Shown here piece after piece: positions 46,686 through 62,979 of a DNA stretch of 64,000 nt. The notes beneath the pieces were generated by a model that had not been told where the DNA came from, ran no database searches, and worked only from the letters and a program-made list of their open reading frames with translations. Within the stretch, counting starts at the first letter, position 1. Every line of letters starts with the position of its first letter. Origin of the DNA: Vitrella brassicaformis (Eukaryota > Sar > Vitrellaceae); the NCBI GenBank assembly GCA_001179505.1, contig CDMY01000309.1, forward strand, positions 63,479 through 127,478, read 5' to 3'. Position numbers and translations under genes: made by a program.

Positions 46686-47425
46686 GACATCGAGTGGTGG
46701 GGATATCGGGGAGATTCCCTCACTCTCAAACGGCTTGACACCTGACGAAAGACGACAGGTGCGTGCGGTTTGGCTACCTTGGATCGATGCGCGCGCTTGT
46801 CCACTGCCGGGGGTGTGTGTTCGGCTGTCTGTTTACCTGTCAGGCCGGCCCGTCAGTAGCTCATGTGTAGAATGGGTTGCAGAGGGAAGGTGGTTGAGGT
46901 GCTGCCACGATGGAGGGATCCTCTCGTGCGTGGCTGCTGGACTAATTGAGCCGCAGACATCCAGCTGCAGACTAATAATATGATCACGGATGTCTGCGTG
47001 CTGGACAAAGCATCGAAGGCTGAAAGTTCATCGGCCGCATTTTCTCTGATTGCTGCAGTGGCATGGCCATGGACAAAGATAGCCACATTCACATGCTTCC
47101 ACTACCAGTACCTACCAGTACTATGTCCCTGCCCGTAGCTCTTAAGTTTTGAGCGGCCATCCATGCATTCATCGATCAGCATCCATCCATTCATTCATCG
47201 CTGCAGCTTCCCTTCCGTGGATGCCTCTCTCTGTCTCTATCTCTGTCTCTGTGTCTGTCGTTCCTGCCTTCCCTGGCCTGGTCCTTCTTTCCTTCACGTC
47301 AGCGCATGGCGTGTACGAAGCCTGTGTGCCGCGCGACCGCAGTCGAGTACAGACTCGCAGTGTTGAGAACGGCTCCCTGACCAACACAACACATCACGTC
47401 ACGAGACACATTGATGGATGTTGTC
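46686..47425. other. spacer with an 11-bp inverted repeat
   Basis: No gene seen. Arms at 46952-46962 and 46988-46998 are perfect. Cs and Ts dominate 47200-47290. It separates copy C from the 3' end of the PEBP gene. Confidence 0.5.
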
Positions 47426-48346
47426 TTATGTGTGTGTTAGGCAGGTGTGCTGGTTCGCTGTGAGTGGGTGGATGATATCATGAGTCACGTCTTTTCCCAG
47501 ACTGACGAGATAGTTGTGAAGCGTCAAGTAGTCGGTGTGCTCGGCCGGCAAGTTGATGTGGTCGGTCGACAAGGCAAAGACTCTTATTACGATGCTGTCG
47601 AAAGAACAGACAGAAAGCGGAGACAGACAGAGCAGAGAGTGTCCGTCCATTGTGTGATAGAGAGAGTGTGGTTTCTTCCCTCCCACCCACCAGTTGAAGG
47701 GTCGGGTAGATGAGACGTGCGGACAGGGTCCTGTGTACGGTAGAGCCACCTTCGCCCCTGATTGCATCGCATCGCATCGCATCAATCAATGGATGCCATT
47801 GATGCGATGTGTGGCACATTCATGTCATTCATGTGGACTGACTGCGATTGACTGATTGATCGTACCAACCAAGTGCATTGAGGTCTGTCGAGTCTGATAT
47901 TGCTGTGACGGTCTTGGGGAGGTCGTAGACAAGCATCAGGGGCTGAGGGGCGTGTTGGTCATACTGTGCCTCACACACATCACATACATACATATATATC
48001 ACACCCATCATCATGTCTCTCTTTTTTTCTGCTCTTACGGCGATGAGAACGAACGACTTGGTGCCGCTCGGTGCATCCTCCCAATACAGCTGAGGCGTCT
48101 CGTTCTTGTCTCCACACTCCAAGCCGTAGTATCTATCAGGCAGTGCCAGAGACTTGTCGTCAGGCAGCTCACAGAAGGAGCTGCCGAATTCCCGGCAGTC
48201 GAGTACACGGAGAAGGCCTACACAGTCGACTGTGACAATGAGAGTGACAGTTTTGTTTGTTTGTTTGACCGACCAGGGCATGGTGGTGGTGTGAGACGAA
48301 GCAGCAGACGAGCGACACGACGAGGCACTGCCAGCGAAGCAGCATC
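47426..48346 (-). CDS. PEBP-family (phosphatidylethanolamine-binding / YbhB-like) protein
   Basis: Small ligand-binding protein; relatives bind phospholipids or act as kinase or protease regulators. From the ATG at 48344-48346 comes a signal-peptide-like start (MMLLRWQCLVVSLVCCFVS). The family core follows: LPDRYYGLECGDKNETPQLY then WEDAPSGTKSFVLIA (the DGxNxSPxLxWxxxPxGTKSF region). Next is YDQHAPQPLMLVYDLPKTV (the D-AP and W/Y-x-x-x-N-L-P strand), then ALPYTGPCPHVSS (the GPCPP motif) and VIRVFALSTDHINLPAEHTD. The frame to reach the core is odd: the signal-peptide frame joins it only if 36 bases (48226-48261, GTCAAA...CACAG) are spliced out. Otherwise translation could start at an internal ATG with no leader. 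The stop is at 47426. Confidence 0.75.
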
Positions 48347-48694
48347 ATGGTGCTCGATGATTGATTGATTGATCGATTGTATCCACAGCTTGATGCGATG
48401 CAGCAAATTGCCTTCACACACGCGCACGCCAACGCGACAGTCAGAACAATCAATCACGTACAGACGCATACGAATAAACGACAAACAGACACACCAACAA
48501 ACAGACAGACCTACAGTGTCCCACAACTCGACGACATACACACATACGTACGGCAAATCAATTGCAGTCAGTCATCAGTGCACTCTCTGCATGACTGACT
48601 GACTACGGCAGCTGCAGAGCCATCGATCATTGATTGATTCATTCCTCAGTCTATGGAATGCATCCATGCATCCCATCCCATCCCATCCCATCCA
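48347..48694. other. spacer with simple repeats
   Basis: CA-rich and TGAT-rich stretches and a (CCCAT)n run at about 48670-48692. No gene seen. Confidence 0.55.
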
Positions 48695-49954
48695 TCACTC
48701 CTCCCCCACACGGGACTTGTGCACCACCTCCGCACGAATCGCACCGCCAGGCTTCACCTGCACAGCACACGGACAAAGAGAGGTGGATGTGGTCTATGAA
48801 GGTGAAGGCGTGTGTGAAGGCCATTTGCTGAATCAATCGCATCAAGTCAAGCTGTGCGCGCATACAAGCGATCAATCAATCAATCAACGTCGTCTGGTTG
48901 GGTGCCATGCCCCATCACACTATCCATCCCATCACAGCCTTCCACCAGTACGGACCACTACCCGCGCGCCCACCCACCCACCTTTGGGTCCACGGGTTTG
49001 ATTTGCTCCCTCGATATCGAGGTTGCCGGTTGCTTGGGCATCATGGCGGGCGAGTCGGCTATGACGGAAGGCAGCCGGAAGTTCTTGAGCTGATCGGGAG
49101 TGGCCGGCCAGAACTGCAGGATCGTCCTGGGGTTTTCGAAGCGAGAGGCCCTAATGGGCAGATTGACGGGCTTGGCCAGGTCCTTGAGCTCGGAGCAGAT
49201 GCGCTGCGTGCGCTCGATGGCCTGCTGCGCCGTGCCCCTCTTGCCCCTGAGCAGCTCTATCTCGAGGCGGTGGCCCTTCTTGAGGAAGTCCCGGCACTGG
49301 CGCACCTTTCTCTCGTAGTCCTGCTCGGCGGCCACGCCGCTGATGCGCACCATCTTGACCTTGAGTCCTGGGTCGAATGAGTACTGCCCCTCGAGCGTCT
49401 TCTGCTGCCTCTCCTCCTTGCTGACGATCTTTCTGGCCTTGGTGCGGACCTCCTCCCGGTAGGTCTCGATAGGCACAAGTCGGCAGAGCGGCAGCGGGTC
49501 GGCCGAGGCCTTGAAGAGGATAAGATCGGTGGAGCGGGAGCGGGCCAGCTGGACGCCCACGGTGGACGACATGTCGCCCACGAAGCCCTTGTCGTCGATG
49601 ACACGGATGTGGTCGTACACCGGGGGGATCTGCTCATTCATTATCACGTCCGCAGACGCCTGAATCAGCCGACCAGTCAGCCATCACACAGGGCTGCAGT
49701 GACATGCACAACTCTGTGTGACCCACCTCTGTGTCATCTTCAGCAGTCAACGTTTCTTCAGCTGCACGAGGTCCTGCTGCAATCGAAAACGGCTGGCACT
49801 TTATCAAGCAGGGACTCGCTGGACGAGCTGGAAGGGACAGATGGAAGTGCCCAGTTCGCTCAGGCGCAGCGGTGCTTCCAGGCGTCGGCGCATGACAACA
49901 GAGTGATGCCGCCAGGCGACCTCGTCGCACCAATGCGCGGAAATGGCTCCACAT
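48695..49954 (-). CDS. infC: organellar translation initiation factor IF-3
   Basis: Binds the small ribosomal subunit of mitochondria or plastids, keeps the subunits apart and proofreads the start codon. Exon 1 (ATG at 49952-49954) codes for a basic, acid-poor leader (MWSHFRALVRRGRLAASLCC), then TLTAEDDTE. Exon 2 contains the IF-3 N domain (MNEQIPPVYDHIRVIDDKGF), the linker (KARKIVSKEERQQK) and the C domain (DPGLKVKMVRISG, RQCRDFLKKGHRLEIELLRG, RTQRICSELKDLAKPVNLP). A donor after VDPK joins a last short exon, VKPGGAIRAEVVHKSRVGEE, ending at 48695-48697. Bacterial IF-3 is about 180 residues; this one has a C-terminal extension. The leader could serve either organelle. Confidence 0.92.
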
Positions 49955-50286
49955 CAAAAAAGAATGCGAGCCGAAAAAAGCGATCGGTGGACGATATAAT
50001 GACTCACAGCTGATTTTTCAGGTATCTATTCCTTCAGCTGCAGGCACGTACACGCGAAGGCTTCGCAGTGGACAACAGGGGAATTGAATACTGCCGAGGC
50101 TTGATCCGTGTCTTGCAATGTCAGACTTGTCGGCAGGAGGTGCACCGGTGCATGGGCAAAATCAGTAAAGGCAGCAACTGGCGGCCATCCACCTACCTCT
50201 TGAGCCACTTGACCCTCCATATGAACTGCATGTGGGAGTCAAGACAGAGGCCATTCAGGCAAAGAGGCCAACAGCAGCCAAACAAA
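49955..50286. other. spacer between two same-strand genes
   Basis: 332 bases between the stop of the phosphofructokinase gene and the start of IF-3. A minus-strand open frame at 50026-50220 has no recognisable content. It should contain the IF-3 promoter. Confidence 0.45.
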
Positions 50287-56419
<6,133 letters not shown>

Positions 56420-56530
56420 CACGGATGAATGGACCAACCAGATTCGCTACGCGTTCAGACGGGCGGGGAGAGAGGGCCGGGGCGATCGGGGGGCACATCA
56501 GGCGCGGCCGCCAGCCCCCCGTCAGTCGTC
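56420..56530. promoter_or_regulatory. compact divergent promoter, PFP and kinase fusion
   Basis: Only 111 bases lie between the phosphofructokinase ATG (56419) and the kinase ATG (56531). Another + strand ATG in frame lies at 56429. Both transcripts must start here or inside each other's 5' region. Confidence 0.6.
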
Positions 56531-59500
56531 ATGTCGACGCCATCCACCATCACAGTTCGCCCTCCCGATGTCCGAGGGACTGCTCAACAGTTCAGTGCCG
56601 TCCAAGGATCATTCGAGCCGCCAGGTCAGCTCTTTATCATGCTTTCCGGAAGTGGATCTTGTTTGCCTCATTGCTCGTTGTTTGCTTCGACCAGATGTGC
56701 CTGCATCTACCTCAGGTGGGGCGCACGATTCATGTGAGGCCACATCGGACTCAGCCTCTTTCTCTCACTCTCTCCCCCTCAGGTGCACACACACCCGTCA
56801 CTCCCAACTTCTTCGAGCAGCCCGACGCAGAGGTCATTTCGAGAGCCATCGCCACGAGGTCACTACCGGTACTCAACCACGAGCAGCTGCATGACTCTCC
56901 CTTTGTTCGCAGGGTATCCTTCAACCGTCATGGGTTCGTCCATCAGAATGCCGGCAGCGTTTTTCATTACTATGATATCGACAAGGATGCGAAGCTGGGG
57001 TGATGGAACATACAGTTCACAGCATGAGACATGGCCATCCTTCTTTTTGTGTGTGGCAGATCGGGATCGTTTGGTGAGGTCTACATTGCTCGGTCTCGCT
57101 TCTCTGATGACCGGATAGCGATGAAGAAGATACCGCGGTCGATTGTCACCAATTTGGACAGATTCAACAAGGAAATGAGGATACTCAAAGTGAGCACGAG
57201 ATCCATCGCGCTGCCGTGAGGAAGGACCTGTCTGCGCCATGTCTCTGCTTCTTTCCAGGAGCTGGATCATCCCCACATCATTCGTCTGTTTGAGATCTTT
57301 TATGATGCGAGACACGTACGTAAGAATGATGTATGTCTCTGCATGTCTTTGTGTTTGGTCTCATTCGCACTCTGGTCTCTCCCACCGGCTGATTCGTCGC
57401 TTCTTTGCAGTATTATCTGTGTCAGGAGCTGTGTGAGGGCGGAGAGCTCCACTCATGGCTGCACAAAAGTAAGACAAAAAAGCCGAGTCCCATTCAGTCG
57501 ACACCTAATTCATCGATGGTGCAGGTGGCGGGTGTGTGAGTGAGGCCCAGTGGGGCCGGTTGCTGCCTCAATTCCTCTCAGCGATCACATACATGCACAC
57601 AAAAGGTCAGCACCATTCATCAAAGGCACATGGCCTGACGCCACTCCGCAACAGGGATTTGTCATCGGGATCTCAAGTTCGACAATGTGCTGTTCGTGGC
57701 ACCTGAACAAGACAATTTCATCATCAAAGTCAGTATTGGTCGCATAGAGATCACGAGACGCGTAGGAGAATAATCCCCTGTCTTCTTCAGCTGGTGGATT
57801 TCGGTTTTGCCAGTGAGTCTGTCGACCGGGATGAGGGAAGGAAACTGTCAGCCAAGAGCCGAGACCCGAGCATGCTCCAACTGGTACGCACACATGTAGC
57901 TCTCCCAAGCCCACTCGCTTTTCCGTTCGCTCGCTTGTCTTCGTTGTTGGGCATGCTAGATCACTCCGCTTACAAGCGGACCTGTGAGTCGCTATGCTGC
58001 CAAGCCCGATACACTGCCTCTACCCCTCAACTTCTACGCAAAGACGTCGGCGCAGCAGCATCAAGACGACACAACAGGCAATCTGAAGAGACTCATGCAA
58101 AGGTAAAGCGAGAGCGCCGCACAATCGATCGGCACTCGTTTGTGTGGGTCTGTCCAGTCGTGGTCGCGCCGTGACATTCGGCGAGGGGATTGAGTCGGAG
58201 CAGGATGAGGCGGACGCTAAGGAACAGGAGCAGGGTGGGCGGACTATAATGAACACAAGAGCAGAGTCATGGCTAGACAAAATGATGCACTGGCACTTAT
58301 ACAGAGGAGTACTTCGGTCGCTCCCAGCGCTTCCGTGCGTCGTTGCGCAGCCAGGCGCCCATCACGGGTGGAACATACACGGACATCGAACATCCGGCTC
58401 ACAGCTGCGCCGCCCCCGAGTACCAATTCACGATACAATTCACCGATCGCTGCGACATGTGGAGCCTCGTGAGCCGGCCAAGAAGCAAATGACTACAAGC
58501 GGAATGTAGGGGTGTGTGTTTGCAGGGAGTAATGACGTATGTCGCTCTCAGCGGTCACTATCCATGGGGAAAGGACTTTGATCAGTCGGAGGTCTCCAGG
58601 TAAATGAGTGAATGAGTGAGTGTGTGTGCGTGTCTGCTCATTGTCTCTGCTTTCAGTACGAAGATTCATTGGGATGACTTCCAGCTGACATTCGATGACG
58701 ACAAGTGGAGCAAGGTGTCCAAGGAGGCCAAAGACTTCATTCGAGTACATAGAAAGGCACAACACGACAAGAATTGCGCTTTGCTGGTTGCGGGTACGGT
58801 ACCCAATTGCCTCAGCGCCTCGTGCAAGTGGATCCCTCACAGCGTCTGTCTGCCCGCGACGCCCTGGACCACCCATACGTGAAGAAATACAAACCAAAAC
58901 ATGACATCAATGCGTATGTGATGCAGCCAACAAGAAATTGCTACTACTGTATGCCTGTCTCTTCAGCTTGACCGATGAGATCGTTGCCAGCATCCTGGAA
59001 TGGCCCTTTCACTCGCAGCTCAAGAAGGCGGCACTCACCGCCGCAGCCTGCTTCTTAAAGGAGCAAAAGCTGGAGGTGCCAGGAACAGCTTGGCGCCTGT
59101 CTGTCTCACAGCAGTGCCTTTCCTCTGCACCTGTTTATCTCTTGAGTGCAGAAACTCCGTTTGGCATTTCAATCAATCGATCTGGACAACGATGGCTTCA
59201 TCGAGTTCAAGGAGTTCGAAAAAGTCAGGCAATAAATCACCAAAACGAAAGCGTCACGTCGATCCATGCCAGCTCGCTTTCAGGTTTTCCGCAAGCGTCT
59301 CGACGCCCTGCTGGCTCTTCCTTCTCGCAAAGGCACCCTCGGAAACCACCTGGAGATATTCGCCGAGGACGTGCAGCAGAACAGCGAGGAGATGAAGGTG
59401 AGGCCACACAAACGCCTTCTTACTCGTGTATCAGTTCTGATTCCCAATCAGGTGATTTTCCACAGCATTGACACGAATGTGGCGTCGCACATCGAGTTTA

Positions 59501-62500
59501 AGGTCATCATGACCGAGACACAGTGCAATGTTTTCTCGTTAGCGTGCTGCTGCTGTCTTCCAGGAGTTTTCGGCCGCTGCAATGGGCAGCGACCTGGCCA
59601 CCAATGTCGAGCTGTGCAAGGCTGCTTTCAGGTGCTTCGACCAGGTAAGGAAGAAGGCGGCGGTGGCGACACGGAAAAGGCGTGTGTCTTTTGTCTCTGA
59701 CAAGGATGGCGACGGTGTGGTCAGCCTCGAAGAGCTGAAAGAAGTCACAGAGGGACCAAGACGGTACAACTCCCTTCACCCACGAAACCCGCTCACATTC
59801 GTCTTGTGTCTCATCTAATTCCAGCCGCATTCGCATCAACGCATCCTCCTCACCGTCCAGCCCGCACCACGAGCCGAGCTCACCAGCAGCAAAAAATGTC
59901 ATGTCACCCCTCAGCAGAACTAGAAGCTTCATGTCTGCCCCGGGGTCGCCTGAGGCGGAACAACAGCTCCCCTCGTTCCCACCAATGCATCGCGAAAAGC
60001 TTAATTTCATGCCTGCGGGACTGCGGTCGATCCAGAGACACATTGGACCGACCCTGCACGCGGAGACACTCGTCAAAATCGTGAGACCCGGGCAGGCATA
60101 GGTGGATTGCTGGTTGGTATTTTGTGTGGCTGTGCGTGTGCACGCGTACGTGAATGCAGGCTTTGGGAGATGATGATGACGAGCTTGAGTATGAGGATTT
60201 TGTCAATCTGATATCGGAGAAGGTCATGCTGCGGTGTTACTATGAGGTGGGGCACGGACGGGCCTCGTACCTCTTTGCACACGAAGGTAAGCAAACAAAT
60301 CGCACGAGCCGGCTGCATAGCCTCTATTACACTGTCAGGCAACGCTTATGTTTTAGACCCCGAATGGAACATCTGGCAATACGTCAGAGACCTTCAGGTC
60401 AGGCACACTAAGCGAGATGGGGCAATGAGCCTTCCACAGGAGATAAGCCTTATACGATCTCACTGGTTCTCTTCTCACGTTAGCATTTCAACCTGTCCCT
60501 GAAGGGCATTCTGCTGACACACATGCCCCTCGACAGTCTATCAGGTGCGTGAGTGATTCGGCAGCAACCCTTCCTGTGTGAATGACTATCCTCGTCCCTC
60601 TATTCAGGGCACTACGAGTTGAGCCACGTGACGGGCTGTCCAGTGTATTTCAGCAGAGAGGAGGAACTCCTCCAGGGAACGGCGCCACCAAAAAGGGAGA
60701 CTTGTGTCTCAAACAATGCCATATACAAGTGAGCAGCAGACGATACACGACAGGTCTCTGTTCAATGCAGGTGTCCCCTTCTTTCAGGATATCTAGTCGG
60801 TTTGTGTGGCGGGTTCTCGAGACGCCCGGCCACACACCGGGGGCACTCACGTGGCTGCTTTGCAGGAACAAGGGGAAGGAGGTAAGCAGAGGGGAGGAGG
60901 CATCACTTCTGTCATTCGTGTGCCTGTGCATGATAGGCCGGCACTCCATTAATCGGCTTCACGGGAGCCACTCTACTCAACGGAGCCGTCGGTCGCACTG
61001 ACGTCGGCGAATCGCTCCTCAACAAGTGGGCTTGAGACACACAGGGAGAAGCGCGGTAATGAACACTGTGCTTCTGCTCTCAGGCCTTCCAGCAAGAAGG
61101 GGAAGCGTAGCCTGGTTGAGAGCCTGTTTGAGTCCCTGCAGCAGCTCGATACTCTCTTGCCCGCGTCAATCGATATTTACCCCGCCTATGGCCCAGGCAG
61201 CCCCGTCGCCATACCCGAAAGCTTCTGCCTTGATCTCAGGACAACGGTGTGTGAGCACACGCACATACAGGTCCCGCGACCAAGCAGCCTCTCGCCTCGC
61301 GTGCTCCTTGTGTGTGCTTAGCTGGCAGAGCAGCGTCAGCAGAATGAGTTCTTCAGGGCAAAGAACAAGGAAGCCTTCACTGAGCTGATGGACAGGCTGC
61401 TAAAGCAGGAGATATCTGTCGGGCGTACACGACTCTGCTGGGATGAGGTGAACGCACAACAGACCACAGGAGAGGAACGGAGAGACACCTGTGGGCGGTG
61501 GCTGCTTTTCTCAGGTGGTTCGCGAGAACAGCATCAAGTGGGATGAGCGCAAGAAGATCCTCCCAGCGCCACCAGCCTCAATCGAGGAGTACCACCCAGC
61601 AGTTCTCACACAGCGTTTTGGCGGCGCCTTGCCCTTCAAGGCTTTTCTCCAAAGGCTGATCAGCCTTGAAAGCAAACATGGCCGGGACTCCCTGATCATC
61701 ATCGACGGCAGAGACTGCGACAAATTCGCACAGTAAGGGTTGCTTGTACGTCATCGCGTCGTTTTTTCCACAACAAGTGCCTGTATGTCGATGCCTTACT
61801 GGTTTCAGGTGCCATCTGCAAGGTTCTTTGAATGTCCCTGTGCACACCTCAAGTCCGGTCGAGGACTTTTGGGGCATCTGGATCGTCTCCATGATCAAGA
61901 CCCTCAACGCGCCGCCGCCCACACGGGACAGCAGCTCCCAGAAGGCACCCAAATCGGGCACGTCGTCTGCTCGCGGCAGTTCGACGCCATCTCCATCGCT
62001 GAGCAAGACGCCTTTTCCGTCTGTGAGCAACACGTCACTACCAAGTGATGGGGCGGGGGCCACGCGAGACAAGGAAAAGCTGTTGGTGGTCGCGCCGTCA
62101 GAGCAACTAGAGGAAATGCTCATGTGAGAAGACGATGGACAGGGTAGCATCACACCAATGGTGCGAACTCCTTCATGTCCGGCCTTTTGCAGGCGCCTGG
62201 CTCAGATGGGATTGGGGGATAGGATAGTCGCTGCCACGGGATGCGACCTGGAGATCGCCGCGGACAATAAAATGTACCCGCGAAGGTAGCCAAGACGCAG
62301 AGGCAAAGCTGTCGATTCACGATTCTCACTGCCCTTTGTTTAGTTCGTACGACTTGTTGGAGATTCCAACTGAGTCGACATTTTTCCCGTCAGGCAGCGA
62401 AGACGGGGACGATCAGGCGGACGGAGGAGGTATGGCACTACGACTTGGGTTGTGGTGGAAGCCTTGTCCACAGGAGTGGCGTGTCTGTGTGGCAGAGGCG

Positions 62501-62979
62501 CCATGGCTGTACCAGAAGGACATGCGTATTCTCGACGTCCGGACCCCACCCGAGTTCTTCCATCCAACCATCGGAAGAGTCAAGGGCAAGCCGGCGGATC
62601 GAATTGACTGACTGCTATCTGCTGGGAGCCTGTTTTGCTGTCTGGTTGCAGGTTCTGAGCTGATACCTCTCGATCAGCTCCCCTCTGTCGTCCACGGTCT
62701 TGACGCAGCTTTCAGGTGCTGTTGGTTCTCTGTGAGTATATGGTGTCTCCTCCCTGTTTGTCGATACAGGTATCTGCTTCTCTGCAAGTGCGGCTTCCGT
62801 TCTTCAATTGCTGCGTCTCTCCTACTGAGAAAGGGACTGAGGCCGATTCGCTTGCAGGGAGGGTAAGTAATCCAGCAACCCATCCCATGAGTGCCTGTTG
62901 TCACAAGCTCGTCCATTGCTGCAGACACGATCAGCTGCGCCGGCTGCGGCCTGACCTTTGCGTGTATGGGGCGCCATAG
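56531..62979 (+). CDS. CDPK-like kinase fused to MBL-fold and two rhodanese domains (CstB-like)
   Basis: Roughly 25-30 exons. N-terminus to KLGSGSFGEVYIA (Gly loop, 57061), IAMKK (Lys), ICHRDLKFDN (57660), VDFGFAS (57794), CAAPEYQ (58421) and GVMTYVALSGHYPWG: an active-looking Ser/Thr kinase. EF-hand loops follow: DLDNDGFIEFKE (canonical), DTNVASHIEFKE (degenerate), DQDGDGVVSLEE (canonical, over a 60-nt intron), then a Ser/Pro insert and DDDDELEYEDF (degenerate). The exon 60160-60286 holds that last EF-hand and continues as VMLRCYYEVGHGRASYLF, the first strands of an MBL fold. Then come LLTHMPLDSLSGH, VLETPGHTPGALTW, FTGATLL and IDIYPAYGPGS, a rhodanese domain without cysteine (LIIIDGRDCDKFAQCHLQGS), and a second with an active loop, LLLCKCGFRSS (62781-62807). 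TAG at 62977-62979. MBL-rhodanese-rhodanese matches bacterial CstB. Confidence 0.85.
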
